Counted from the first letter of the stretch, positions 54,865 to 63,763 are shown. The stretch is 64,000 nt of DNA from Fulvimonas sp. R45 (GCF_030504985.1 NZ_JASERU010000006.1:62001-126000), one strand, 5' to 3'. The notes: generated by a model from the letters alone, not told the origin. Numbers and translations: made by a program.

Positions 54865-55800
54865 ATGAACGACGAACTGGACGCCGGCGCCGATGGCGAA
54901 CTGCCGCACCCGGACTACCGCTGCGGCCTGGTCGCCCTGGCCGGCCGGCCCAACGTGGGCAAGTCCACCCTGCTGAACGCGCTGATCGGCTTCCGCCTGT
55001 CCATCGTCAGCCCGCGCCCGCAGACCACCCGCCACCGCATCCTCGGCATCGCCAGCAGCGAGGCCGGTCAGGTCCTGTACGTGGATACGCCCGGCCTGCA
55101 CCGCGGCGCGAAGCGGGCGATGAACCGCAGCCTCAACCGCGCCGTGCGCAGCGCCATCGGCGAGGTGGACCTGGCGGTGCAGGTGATCGAGGCCGGCCGC
55201 TGGACCGACGAGGACGAGGCGCTGTACGCCGCCCTGGCCGAGCAGAAGCTGCCGCGCCTGCTGGCGCTGAACAAGGTCGACCTGAGCAAGGACAAGGCCA
55301 CGCTGCTGCCGTTCGTGGCCGAGCTTTCCGCCAGCCATCACTTCGACGCCGTGCACTACGTCAGCGCGCTCAAGCGCAAGGGCCTGGAAACCCTGCAGCA
55401 TGACCTGCTGCAACGCCTGCCGGTGCGTGCGCCCATGTTCGGCGAGGACGAGGTCACCGACCGCAGCGAGCGCTTCCTCGCCGCCGAGATGGTGCGCGAG
55501 CAGCTGATGCTGCGGCTGGACCAGGAACTGCCGTACGCCACCACCGTCGAGATCGAGCAGTTCAAGGACCGCCCCGACGGCGTGGCGGAGATCCATGCCG
55601 TGATCTGGGTGGAGCGCGACGGCCAGAAGGCCATCGTGATCGGCCAGGGCGGCGCCCAGCTCAAGGCCATCGGCAGCGCCGCGCGCCGGCACATGGAGCG
55701 CATGTTCGAACGCAAGGTCTTCCTGCGCCTGTGGGTGAAGGTGCGCGAAGGCTGGGTGGACGACGAGGCGATGCTGAAGAAGCTGGGGTATACGGATTGA
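54865..55800 (+). CDS. era: GTPase Era
   Basis: Ras-like GTPase that binds 16S rRNA during 30S maturation, 311 residues. G1 [15 protein letters not shown]3 DTPGLH, G4 NKVD, then the C-terminal KH domain with [13 protein letters not shown]. The ATG at 54865 has a GGAAACG site about 8 bases upstream; an in-frame ATG at 54832 is less well placed. The 80-base gap from rnc is wider than the usual overlap. Confidence 0.96.
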   Translation: MNDELDAGADGELPHPDYRCGLVALAGRPNVGKSTLLNALIGFRLSIVSPRPQTTRHRILGIASSEAGQVLYVDTPGLHRGAKRAMNRSLNRAVRSAIGEVDLAVQVIEAGRWTDEDEALYAALAEQKLPRLLALNKVDLSKDKATLLPFVAELSASHHFDAVHYVSALKRKGLETLQHDLLQRLPVRAPMFGEDEVTDRSERFLAAEMVREQLMLRLDQELPYATTVEIEQFKDRPDGVAEIHAVIWVERDGQKAIVIGQGGAQLKAIGSAARRHMERMFERKVFLRLWVKVREGWVDDEAMLKKLGYTD

Positions 55801-55803
55801 GGA

Positions 55804-55900
55804 GGAACGGGGAATGGGGAACGTGAAGGCTCCGGTGAGCATGTAGGCTGACAAGCCTCCCGGACCCCGTGGGCCTATACGTTCCCCATTTCCCGTTTCC
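55804..55900. repeat. Inverted repeat between era and recO
   Basis: GGAACGGGGAATGGGGAACG (from 55804) is matched, with two differences, by its reverse complement at 55879-55900. The 54-base loop contains an AGGCT/AGCCT pair. The stem would form in mRNA just before recO. Confidence 0.75.
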
Positions 55901-55909
55901 CAGCCCCCC

Positions 55910-56632
55910 ATGCACCTCGACCAGCAGCCCGCCTACGTCCTGCACGCGCGGCCCTACCGCGAGACCTCGCTGCTGCTGGAATGCCTCACCCGCGACCATG
56001 GCCGGCTGGGCGTGGTGGCGCGCGGGGTGCGCAGCGAGCGCGGGCGCCTGCAGCGCGCCCAGCTCGAACCGTTCCAGCCGCTGGCGCTGGACCTGCTGCT
56101 GCGCGGCGAGCTGGCGACCCTGCGCGGGGTGGACGCACCCGTCGCCCTGCCTCGGCTGCAGGGCGACGCGGCGCTGGCGGGGCTGTATGTCAACGAGCTG
56201 GTGGTACGGCTGACCGGCAGGCAGGATCCGCATCCGGAACTGTTCCAGGCCTACGCCCTGGCGTTGGCGCGACTGGGCGCGGGAGAACCGCTGGCATGGA
56301 CCCTGCGGCGCTTCGAGCGCGACCTGCTGGAAGCGCTGGGATATGCGCTGCAGCTGGAACACGAGGCCGACTCCGGCGCGCCGCTGGCGCCGGAAGGCTG
56401 CTACCGCTACGACGTGGAGCAGGGCGCGCGGCCGGTCGCCGCCATGGTACCGGGCGCCCTGCGCGGCCAGGACCTGCTTGCCCTGGCGCGGGACCGCATG
56501 CCCGGCGCTGCCGGCCTGGCGGCGCTGCGCGGGCTGATGCGCACGGTGATCCGCTTCCACCTGGGCGGCGGCGAACTGCGCGCCTGGCGTGTGCTGTCCG
56601 GGGCCCTGGCCGCACGACCCCGCCCGGATTGA
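55910..56632 (+). CDS. recO: DNA repair protein RecO
   Basis: Recombination mediator that helps RecA load on SSB-coated DNA in the RecFOR pathway, 240 residues. The N-terminal OB fold is visible: YVLHARPYRETSLLLECLTR, then GRLGVVARGVRSERGRLQ and LEPFQPLALDLLLRGELATL. The helical C-terminal half follows. The zinc-finger Cys residues of some RecO proteins are absent, as in E. coli. Position after era is standard. Confidence 0.95.
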   Translation: MHLDQQPAYVLHARPYRETSLLLECLTRDHGRLGVVARGVRSERGRLQRAQLEPFQPLALDLLLRGELATLRGVDAPVALPRLQGDAALAGLYVNELVVRLTGRQDPHPELFQAYALALARLGAGEPLAWTLRRFERDLLEALGYALQLEHEADSGAPLAPEGCYRYDVEQGARPVAAMVPGALRGQDLLALARDRMPGAAGLAALRGLMRTVIRFHLGGGELRAWRVLSGALAARPRPD

Positions 56633-56651
56633 GGACAACTGCCGGGCGCGC

Positions 56652-57404
56652 TCAGGCCGGTTCGTTCGCCAGCGCCTGCAGGGTGGCCTGCAGGGTATCG
56701 CGGAAGGCGCCGAGCGGCAGGGGCGCGTCCGGCGCCGCCTCGGCGAGCTGCCGCTGCAGCGAGACGGTGGCCTCGCCCAGCGCGGCGGCGCCGCAGAAGC
56801 CGCAGGAGGAGCGCAGGCGGTGCAGGCGTTCGGTCAGGGCGGCGCGGTCGGCGCCGAGACGCTCCAGTTCGCGGTCCAGCGCCAGCAGTTCCTCGCGCAG
56901 CAGCTGGCGCAGGGCGCGCATGGTGCGGGCGTCGCCGGTGCTGGCCAGCGCCGCGGGGTCGTCGAGCAGGGGTGGGCGATCACGGCCCAGCGCCCAGATG
57001 CGCGCCAGCGAGTGCAGGTCGCAGGGCTTGAGCAGGATGTCGCCGAAGCCCGCGGCCAGCAGGCGGCGACGCTCGGCGGCGTCCACCTCGGCGCTGGTCG
57101 CCACCGCCGGGCTGCGGCGCGAGGCCGCCCCCAGGTCGGCACGCACGGCCTCCAGCACCGCCAGGGCGCCGGCGCCGGGCATGCGGCAGTCCAGCAGCAG
57201 CAGGTCGAAGCGGACGCGGCGCGCCAGCGCCAGCGCGGAGGTGCCGTCCTCGCAGGTGGTCACGTCGGCGCCGAGCTGGCGCAGGCCATCGCCAAGGAAA
57301 CGCCGGCTGGCCGGGTCGTCGTCGGCGACCAGCACGCGTGGCGTGGAGGCGGCATCGGGCAGCGGACTGGCGGCGGCCGGCATGACGAAATCCTTCTCGT
57401 TCAT
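56652..57404 (-). CDS. Response regulator with C-terminal HPt domain
   Basis: A 250-residue REC-HPt protein with no output domain. The receiver has the acidic triad ADDD (28-30), phosphoacceptor Asp72 in LLLDCRMPG and Lys126 in LLKPCD. The C-terminal half is a helical HPt domain with the likely phospho-His195 in ERLHRLRSSCGFCGAAALGE. It would relay phosphate between an unlinked hybrid kinase and a final regulator. No kinase gene is adjacent. It is convergent with recO (20 bases between stops) and divergent from the ydbH-like gene, 24 bases apart. Confidence 0.85.
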   Translation of the reverse strand: MNEKDFVMPAAASPLPDAASTPRVLVADDDPASRRFLGDGLRQLGADVTTCEDGTSALALARRVRFDLLLLDCRMPGAGALAVLEAVRADLGAASRRSPAVATSAEVDAAERRRLLAAGFGDILLKPCDLHSLARIWALGRDRPPLLDDPAALASTGDARTMRALRQLLREELLALDRELERLGADRAALTERLHRLRSSCGFCGAAALGEATVSLQRQLAEAAPDAPLPLGAFRDTLQATLQALANEPA

Positions 57405-57428
57405 CTGAGTTTGGCAGAATGGCGCGGC

Positions 57429-59453
57429 ATGCGTTTCTTATCAAGCCGCCTTCTGCTGTTTCTGTGCGCGTTGTCGTGCGCCCTGGCAAGCGTGCCGGCG
57501 CGGGCCGACGTGACTCTGGCCGCCCGGCGCCTCGAGCTTGCCGGGGTAAGCCTGCAGGACGTGCGCCTGCGCATCGCTCCCGGCGCCGACGCCGGCACCC
57601 TGCAGCTGGACCTGCAGGCGGCCAGGGCGGACATCCCGGCGCTGGGCTGGCGCCGCATCGGCGTCGATCTTGCCGGCGTGCTCCAGCGCGACGCGCAACT
57701 GCGCTGGATGTTCGACGGTACCGCGCAACTGGCCGGCGCCCCGGGCCGGGCGCTGGAGCACGCGCAACTGTTCCTGACTGTCGACGATGCCTCCAACACC
57801 CTGCAGGTGGCCCTGGCCCAGGGCAAGGCGCAACTGGATGCCGCGCTGCCGCTGGACCAGCCCAGCCACGCCCAGATCAGCCTGAAGCAACTGCCCGCCG
57901 GCTGGCTGCAGGGCCTGCTCGGCATGGCCTGGTCCGGCCACGTCACCGGCGGCCGGGTGGACGCGGAACTGGCGCTGGACGTGCGCGGCGACGGCATCCA
58001 GACCTCCGGCGACTTCACCCTGGCCGGCATCGGCTTCGACACGCCCGCCGGCACGCTGGCGGGGCAGGGGCTGGGCGCCCGCGCCCGGCTGGACATCGAC
58101 ACCACCGGCGGCGCCGCCGAGATCGGTTTCGACGGCACCCTGCACGGCGGGGAACTGCTGCTGGGCCCGGTGTTCGCCCGCCTGCCGGACCACGCGGTGC
58201 AACTGGGGCTGAGCGCCCGGTCCAGCCACGGCGCCATCGCGCTGGACCGGCTCAAGGTGACCGATCCCGGCGCGCTGCAACTGGACGGCAACCTGGCCTT
58301 CGACGCCCGGGGCGCGCTGCGCACACTGCGCCTGAACCGCCTGCACGCCGATTTTCCGGCCGCCTACCAGCGCTATGGCCAGGCCTGGCTGAACACGCTG
58401 GGCCTGCAGAACCTGACCGTTACCGGCGCCCTCGATGGCCATCTCGACCTGGAGCCGGACGGGCTGCACAGCTTCGCCTTCCGCACCGGCGGACTGGATC
58501 TGGCCGACGGCGCCGGCCGGCTGGCGGTCGCCCGGCTGCGCGGCGGCCTGGACTGGTCGGCCCGGGGCGAACGACCGGCGACCACGCTGGCCTGGGACGG
58601 CATCCGGGTGTACCGGATCGCCAACGGCGCCGCCAGCTCGCACTGGCAGAGCCGTGGCGGCGGGCTGGTGCTGCAGCAGCCGCTGGTGGTGCCGGTGCTG
58701 GGCGGCCAGTTGCGGGTCGGTTCGCTGGACTGGCGCCCGGCGGCCGCGAAAGGCCAGCGCCTGTCCACCGCGCTGGTGCTGACCGGCGTGGACATGCGCG
58801 CCTTCAGCAAGGCGGTGGGCTGGCCGCAGTTCCCGGGCACCCTGGGCGGCGCGGTGCCGTCGCTGCGCTGGGCGGACGACCGCATCGTGCTGGACGGCGG
58901 GCTGTCGCTCAACGTGTTCGGCGGCTTCGTCGACATCACCCGGATGACGCTGCAGCAGCCGTTCGGCACCAGCCCGGTGCTGACCGGTGACGTGGCGCTG
59001 AAGCAGCTCGACCTGGGCGCGCTCACCAGCGTGTTCGACTTCGGCAGCATCACCGGCCGCATGGACGGCCGCATCGACGACCTGCGCCTGGTCGACTGGA
59101 CGCCGGTGGCGTTCAAGGCCTCGCTGCTGGCCGGCGGCGGCGGGCGGATCAGCCAGCGCGCGGTGAACAACCTCACCACCGTGGGTGGCGGCGGCATCGC
59201 CGGCGGGTTGCAGGGCGCGGTGCTGAAGCTGTTCAAGAACTTCTCGTACAAGCGCATCGGCCTCAGCTGCACGCTGCAGGCCGACGTATGCCAGATGGGT
59301 GGCCTCGACGGCGGTCCCGACGGCTACACTATCGTCGAAGGCAGCGGGTTGCCGCACTTGCACGTGATCGGCCACCAGTCCCGGGTGGACTGGCCGACCC
59401 TGGTGCAGCGCCTGAAGGCGGCCGTCGAAGGCGCGGCACCGGAAATCCGCTGA
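57429..59453 (+). CDS. ydbH: YdbH-like (AsmA-like superfamily) envelope protein
   Basis: A 674-residue AsmA-like protein. A signal peptide or anchor helix covers residues 1-26, followed by long beta-rich repeats typical of bridge-forming lipid transporters (GALQLDGNLAFDARGALRTL; GLDLADGAGRLAVARLRGGL) and a conserved C-terminal segment (ISQRAVNNLTTVGGGGIAGG; FKNFSYKRIGLSCTLQADVC). In E. coli YdbH works with TamB and YhdP in phospholipid traffic to the outer membrane. The following YdbL-type gene, 24 bases away, supports the assignment. The upstream in-frame extension is antisense shadow. Confidence 0.82.
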   Translation: MRFLSSRLLLFLCALSCALASVPARADVTLAARRLELAGVSLQDVRLRIAPGADAGTLQLDLQAARADIPALGWRRIGVDLAGVLQRDAQLRWMFDGTAQLAGAPGRALEHAQLFLTVDDASNTLQVALAQGKAQLDAALPLDQPSHAQISLKQLPAGWLQGLLGMAWSGHVTGGRVDAELALDVRGDGIQTSGDFTLAGIGFDTPAGTLAGQGLGARARLDIDTTGGAAEIGFDGTLHGGELLLGPVFARLPDHAVQLGLSARSSHGAIALDRLKVTDPGALQLDGNLAFDARGALRTLRLNRLHADFPAAYQRYGQAWLNTLGLQNLTVTGALDGHLDLEPDGLHSFAFRTGGLDLADGAGRLAVARLRGGLDWSARGERPATTLAWDGIRVYRIANGAASSHWQSRGGGLVLQQPLVVPVLGGQLRVGSLDWRPAAAKGQRLSTALVLTGVDMRAFSKAVGWPQFPGTLGGAVPSLRWADDRIVLDGGLSLNVFGGFVDITRMTLQQPFGTSPVLTGDVALKQLDLGALTSVFDFGSITGRMDGRIDDLRLVDWTPVAFKASLLAGGGGRISQRAVNNLTTVGGGGIAGGLQGAVLKLFKNFSYKRIGLSCTLQADVCQMGGLDGGPDGYTIVEGSGLPHLHVIGHQSRVDWPTLVQRLKAAVEGAAPEIR

Positions 59454-59477
59454 CACCCGTTCCCCACGGAGACCCCC

Positions 59478-60080
59478 ATGCGCAAGCTCGTCTATGGATT
59501 GCTGACCCTGCTGATCGTCGCCCTGGTGGGGTGCGTCACCATCAACGTCTATTTCCCCGCCGCGGCGGCGCAGAAGGCAGCCGACCAGTTCATCGGCAAC
59601 GTGCTCGACGGCGACGCCGCTCCCGCGCAGCCGGCACCGAAGCCCGACGCGTCCACGCCGCCGGGCAACCGGCCCTCGGCCATGCTGCTCGACCTGCTGG
59701 TGCCGGCCGCGCAGGCGGCCGATACCCCCAACCTGCGCGTGCAGACCGCCACCACCGAGGCGATCCGCCAGCGCATGCGCACCCGCTTCGAGAACAGCCT
59801 GAAGGCGATGCTCGACAGCGGCGCCATCGGCTTCACCAACGACGGCCTGGTGGCCCTGCACGACGCCAGCAAGGTGCCGCTGGCGCAGCGCGCCCAGCTC
59901 AACACCGCGATCGCCGACGAAAACCGCGACCGCGACGCGCTGTACCGCGAGATCGCCAGCGCCAACAACCACCCGGAATGGGAAGCGCAGATCCGTGCCA
60001 CCTTCGCCAAGGGCTGGATCAGCCATGCCCGCGCCGGCTGGTATTATCAGGACGCCTCCGGGGCCTGGAAGCGCAAATAG
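59478..60080 (+). CDS. ydbL: YdbL-type DUF1318 lipoprotein
   Basis: A 200-residue predicted lipoprotein: lipobox LVGC with Cys19 after one hydrophobic helix. The segment after Cys (VTINVYFPAAAAQKAADQFI) recalls the short YnbE lipoprotein that pairs with YdbH. A Pro-rich linker follows, then the DUF1318 domain (~100-200: GFTNDGLVALHDASKVPLAQ; EDNRDRDALY-like region; ending SHARAGWYYQDASGAWKRK). E. coli has separate ynbE and ydbL genes; here one gene seems to cover both. Co-transcribed with ydbH. Confidence 0.82.
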   Translation: MRKLVYGLLTLLIVALVGCVTINVYFPAAAAQKAADQFIGNVLDGDAAPAQPAPKPDASTPPGNRPSAMLLDLLVPAAQAADTPNLRVQTATTEAIRQRMRTRFENSLKAMLDSGAIGFTNDGLVALHDASKVPLAQRAQLNTAIADENRDRDALYREIASANNHPEWEAQIRATFAKGWISHARAGWYYQDASGAWKRK

Positions 60081-60107
60081 GCGCAGCCGCCCCGTCCACC
60101 CGATCGC

Positions 60108-60141
60108 CGCGCCCGGGTTCACGACCCGGGCGCGCCTGTTT
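60108..60141 (+). terminator. Terminator after ydbL
   Basis: CGCGCCCGGGT pairs perfectly with ACCCGGGCGCG around TCACG; followed by CCTGTTTGC, a modest T-run. Confidence 0.7.
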
Positions 60142-60149
60142 GCAGGCCC

Positions 60150-61460
60150 ATGAAAGAATACGAAGCCACCATCACCGACTTCACCCACGACGGCAAGGGC
60201 GTGGCGCGCATCGACGGCAAGGCCGTGTTCGTCGCCGGCGCATTGCAGGACGAGCGCGTGCGCCTGGCCATCCGCAGGCGCCACCGCACCTACGACGAGG
60301 CCGAGACGGTCGAGCTGCTGGAACGCTCGCCGCACCGGGTCGAGCCGAAGTGCCCGCATTTCGGCCAGTGCGGCGGCTGCTCGCTGCAGCACCTGGACGC
60401 CGCCGCGCAGATCGCCATGAAGCAGCGCGTGCTGGCCGAGAACTTCGCCCGCATCGGCAAGGTGGAGCCGGAAAGCTGGCTGCCGCCGCTGACCGGCGAG
60501 CCCTGGGGCTACCGCCGCAAGGGGCGCCTGTCGGTGCGTTCGGTGCCGAAGAAGGGGCGCGTGCTGGTGGGTTTCCGCGAGGAATCCAACCCGCGCTACG
60601 TGGCCGACATCGGCCGCTGCGAGGTGATCCACCCGCGCATCGGCGAGCGCATCGCGGCGCTGTCGGAACGGGTCGGCACGCTGGAGGCCGCCGCCGACAT
60701 CGCGCAGATCGAGTTCGCCGCCGGCGACGACGCCGTGGCGCTGGTGTTCCGCCACCTCAAGCCGCTCGGCGAGCGCGACCGCGAGGCGCTGGCCGCGTTC
60801 GGCCGCGAGCACGGCTTCGCCATCTACCTGCAGCCCGGCGGTGTCAGCAGCGTGCACCCGCTGTGGCCGGAAGAGCCGCGGCTGGCGTTCCGGCTCGATC
60901 CGGGTGCCGGCGCCGATCCGGTGGAGCTGGAATTCCGCCCGCTGGACTTCGTGCAGGTCAACGCCGGCATGAACCAGCGCATGCTGGCGCACGCAATGGC
61001 ATTGCTCGACCCGCAGCCCGGCGACCGGGTGCTCGACCTGTTCTGCGGCCTGGGCAACTTCACCCTGCCGATCGCGCGGCGCGTGGCCGAGGTGGCCGGC
61101 GTGGAGGGCGAGCATGGCCTGGTCGAGCGCGCCGGCGACAACGCCGCGCGCAACGGCATCGGCAACGCGCGCTTCCACGTCGCCAACCTGTTCGAGGACC
61201 AGCGCGGCGCCGACTGGGCGCGCCAGCCGTGGGACAAACTGCTGCTTGACCCGCCGCGCGCCGGCGCCGACAAGGTGCTGGACTACCTGCCGCACAAGGC
61301 GACGAAGCGCATCGTCTACGTCTCGTGCCACCCGGCCTCGCTGGCGCGCGACGCCGGCCTCCTGGTGCATAGGCATGGCTTCCGGCTGGTGTCCGCGGGG
61401 GTGATGGACATGTTTCCGCACACCGCGCACGTGGAGTCGATTGCGCTGTTCGAGCGCTGA
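60150..61460 (+). CDS. rlmD: 23S rRNA (uracil-1939-C5)-methyltransferase RlmD
   Basis: SAM-dependent rRNA methyltransferase with an iron-sulfur cluster, 436 residues. An N-terminal TRAM domain (~1-58; TITDFTHDGKGVARIDGKAV) precedes the [4Fe-4S] Cys set Cys68, Cys74 and Cys77 (KCPHFGQCGGCS), with the fourth in DIGRCEVIHP. The SAM fold shows VLDLFCGLGNFTLPIA and LLDPPRAGADKVLDYL, and the catalytic Cys is in IVYVSCHPASLARD. Confidence 0.96.
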   Translation: MKEYEATITDFTHDGKGVARIDGKAVFVAGALQDERVRLAIRRRHRTYDEAETVELLERSPHRVEPKCPHFGQCGGCSLQHLDAAAQIAMKQRVLAENFARIGKVEPESWLPPLTGEPWGYRRKGRLSVRSVPKKGRVLVGFREESNPRYVADIGRCEVIHPRIGERIAALSERVGTLEAAADIAQIEFAAGDDAVALVFRHLKPLGERDREALAAFGREHGFAIYLQPGGVSSVHPLWPEEPRLAFRLDPGAGADPVELEFRPLDFVQVNAGMNQRMLAHAMALLDPQPGDRVLDLFCGLGNFTLPIARRVAEVAGVEGEHGLVERAGDNAARNGIGNARFHVANLFEDQRGADWARQPWDKLLLDPPRAGADKVLDYLPHKATKRIVYVSCHPASLARDAGLLVHRHGFRLVSAGVMDMFPHTAHVESIALFER

Positions 61461-61511
61461 TCCAGCGCATGGGCCGGCGGGGCTTGCCTCGACGCAAGTA
61501 TTCCCCCACCG

Positions 61512-61606
61512 CCATTCCCGCGAAAGCGGGAATCCAGCCGAATACTCGTGCGCAGCACGCAAAGCCGGTTTCGTGATTGGATTCCGGCCTGCGCCGGAAT
61601 GACGAG
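61512..61606. repeat. REPIN of the ATTCCGGCGCAGGCC type
   Basis: Two hairpins of a widespread proteobacterial repeat: ATTCCCGC/GCGGGAAT around GAAA (61514-61533) and ATTCCGGC/GCCGGAAT around CTGC (61581-61600), with a CGTGC/GCACG hairpin between. Hairpin 2 read on the minus strand has the loop CGCAGG, the same loop that is split by the element at 42130-42364. Confidence 0.85.
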
Positions 61607-61658
61607 CAAGGGCGGAGCGCACTACCGCAGGTACTCCACTTCGAGAGACGGAACACCC

Positions 61659-62183
61659 ATGCCCATCGAGATCGAACGCAAATTCCTGTTGAGCGGCGAC
61701 GGCTGGCGCGGGCAGGTCGCGCGCAGCGAGCGCATCGCGCAGGGCTACCTGGTCGGCGCGCAGGCGATCCGCGACGGCGGCGCGCGCGCCTCGGTGCGGG
61801 TACGCCGCAGCGGCGGGCGGGCCTGGCTCAACATCAAGGCTGCGCGGCCGGGCGTGGAACGCGCCGAGTACGAGGTGGCGCTGCCGCCGGACGAGGCCGA
61901 CGAGATGCTGGCCACGCTGTGCGACGGCGTGCTGGAGAAGGTCCGCCACTACGTCAGCGTGGACGGCGCGCTGTTCGAGATCGACGAGTTCCTCGGCGCC
62001 AACGCCGGCCTGGTGCTGGCCGAGATCGAGTTGCCGGCGGCCGATGCGCCGTTCCCGCGCCCGCCCTGGCTGGGCCGCGAGGTGAGCGCGCTGGCGCGCT
62101 ACTACAATGTCAACCTGATCGCGCACCCGTACGCCGCGTGGTCGGCGGCCGAGCGCGCGGCCGCCGACGGAGAACCTTGCTGA
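61659..62183 (+). CDS. CYTH domain-containing protein
   Basis: A 174-residue CYTH-fold protein (adenylate cyclase CyaB/thiamine triphosphatase/inorganic triphosphatase superfamily). The signature EIERKFLL is at residues 4-11; RASVRVRRSGGRAWLNIKA and EYEVALP supply basic and acidic tunnel residues, and the end FEIDEFLGANAGLVLAEIEL fits the single-domain bacterial CYTH type. Likely an inorganic triphosphatase, not confirmed. nagZ starts in the overlapping TGATG at its stop. Confidence 0.92.
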   Translation: MPIEIERKFLLSGDGWRGQVARSERIAQGYLVGAQAIRDGGARASVRVRRSGGRAWLNIKAARPGVERAEYEVALPPDEADEMLATLCDGVLEKVRHYVSVDGALFEIDEFLGANAGLVLAEIELPAADAPFPRPPWLGREVSALARYYNVNLIAHPYAAWSAAERAAADGEPC

Positions 62184-63196
62184 TGCTGCTGATCGGCCTG
62201 GCCGGCACCGGGATCGCCGAGCGCGAACGCGCCTGGCTCGCCGCCCCCGGCGTGGCGGGCGTGATCCTGTTCGCACGCAACTACGCCAGCCGCGATCAGT
62301 TGATCGCGCTCACCGAAGCCATCCGCGAGGCCGGCGGCGAGCACCTGCTGGTGGCGGTGGACCAGGAAGGCGGCCCGGTGCAGCGCTTCCGCGACGGCTT
62401 CACCCGGCTGCCGGCGCTGGCGAAGATCGGCGCGGTGTTCGACCGCGACCCCGAGGAGGCCGTGCGCCTGGCCGAGGAACACGCCTGGGTGATGGCCGGC
62501 GAGCTGCGCGCCAGCGGCGTGGACTTCAGCTTCGCCCCGGTGGCGGACCTGGCGCGCGGAAACGCGGCGATCGGCCCGCGCGCCTTCCACGCCGATCCCG
62601 AGGTCGCCGCCGAACTGACCGCCGCCTACGTGCGCGGCATGCACCTGGGCGGCATGGCGGCGGTGCTCAAGCACTTCCCGGGGCACGGCTCGGTGGCCGC
62701 CGACACGCACAAGGCGCAGGCGATCGACCCGCGCCCGCTCGACGCGATCCGCGCCGCCGACCTGCGCCCGTTCGCGGAAGCCATGGCCGCGCATGCCGAG
62801 GCGGTGATGATGGCGCACGTGGTCTATCCCGCCGTGGACGCGCAGCCGGCCGGCTATTCGCGGGTGTGGATCGAGCAGGTCCTGCGCGGCGAGCTGGGCT
62901 TCGCCGGCGTGGTGGTCAGCGACGACATCAGCATGGCCGCCGCCGGCGTAGCCGGCAGCGTGGCGGGCCGCGTGCAGGCGCACCTCGCCGCCGGCTGCGA
63001 CCTGGTGCTGGCCTGCTTCCCCGAGGTGGTGGAGGAAGCCATCGCCGCCGTGCCCGCGCCGCCTCCCGCCGCCCGCGAACGCCTGTCGCCCCTGCGCGGC
63101 GCCATCGGCGCCAGCTGGGGCGGGCTGCTCGACAACCCGCAACGCGACCGTTTCGTCGCCCGCATCACGGCGCTCGACGCCGAGGACCCCGCATGA
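62183..63196 (+). CDS. nagZ: Beta-N-acetylhexosaminidase NagZ
   Basis: Cytosolic GH3 hydrolase that removes GlcNAc from recycled muropeptides, the step that yields AmpR-activating fragments in some species. 337 residues. Substrate and catalytic motifs: VAVDQEGGPVQRF, the GH3 loop KHFPGHGSVAADTH (His/Asp acid-base dyad) and the nucleophile Asp in VSDDISMAAA. The ATG at 62183 overlaps the CYTH stop by one base; the stop overlaps the next gene by 4 bases (ATGA), so three genes are translationally coupled. Confidence 0.96.
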   Translation: MLLIGLAGTGIAERERAWLAAPGVAGVILFARNYASRDQLIALTEAIREAGGEHLLVAVDQEGGPVQRFRDGFTRLPALAKIGAVFDRDPEEAVRLAEEHAWVMAGELRASGVDFSFAPVADLARGNAAIGPRAFHADPEVAAELTAAYVRGMHLGGMAAVLKHFPGHGSVAADTHKAQAIDPRPLDAIRAADLRPFAEAMAAHAEAVMMAHVVYPAVDAQPAGYSRVWIEQVLRGELGFAGVVVSDDISMAAAGVAGSVAGRVQAHLAAGCDLVLACFPEVVEEAIAAVPAPPPAARERLSPLRGAIGASWGGLLDNPQRDRFVARITALDAEDPA

Positions 63197-63741
63197 CTGC
63201 AATGATCCCCCCGCTGGCCGAGGCGCTGGCCCGCGCCGACGTGCTGTTCGACCGCGCCGAGCTGGAAACCGTGATCGCCGACCTGGGCCGGCGCATCGAC
63301 GCCGCGCTGGACGGCGAGCGCGCGGTGTTCCTCACCGTGATGAACGGCGCGCTGATGTTCGCCGGCCAGCTGGCGCTGTCGATCCGCACCGACCTGGAGT
63401 TCGACTACGTGCACGCCACCCGCTACCGCGGCGAAACCCGCGGCAGCGAGCTGCACTGGCTGCGCGAGCCCGCGGCCGACCTGCGCGACCGCACCGTGCT
63501 GCTGGTGGACGACATCCTCGACGAAGGCCACACCCTGAAGGCGGTGCGCGACGACTGCCTGCGCCGCGGCGCGAAGCGGGTGCTGATCGCCAGCCTGTGC
63601 AGCAAGCGCCACGACCGGCTGGTCGAAGGCGTCGCCTCGGACTTCAACGGCGTCGAGCTGCCCGACCGCTACGTGTTCGGCTACGGCATGGACTACCACG
63701 AGCAGGGCCGCAACCTGCCAGCCATCTACGCGCTGCGCTGA
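63193..63741 (+). CDS. Hypoxanthine-guanine phosphoribosyltransferase
   Basis: A 182-residue type I phosphoribosyltransferase. The PRPP-binding loop LLVDDILDEGHTLKAVRD is near residue 103; VFLTVMNGALMFAGQLAL and the C-terminal PDRYVFGYGMDYHEQGRNLP match hypoxanthine/guanine salvage enzymes used to convert purine bases with PRPP to IMP or GMP. It is the last of three coupled genes starting with the CYTH protein. Confidence 0.93.
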   Translation: MTAMIPPLAEALARADVLFDRAELETVIADLGRRIDAALDGERAVFLTVMNGALMFAGQLALSIRTDLEFDYVHATRYRGETRGSELHWLREPAADLRDRTVLLVDDILDEGHTLKAVRDDCLRRGAKRVLIASLCSKRHDRLVEGVASDFNGVELPDRYVFGYGMDYHEQGRNLPAIYALR

Positions 63742-63763
63742 GCGCACACGCCAGGGACGCCCC

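Noticed and set aside
57441-62276. A 1611-codon open frame on the minus strand, and similar very long antisense frames at 42287-45607 and 47576-51079
   Set aside because: They lie opposite well-identified genes, consist of low-complexity Arg/Gln/His/Ala-rich sequence and match no family; long antisense frames are expected in GC-rich coding DNA.
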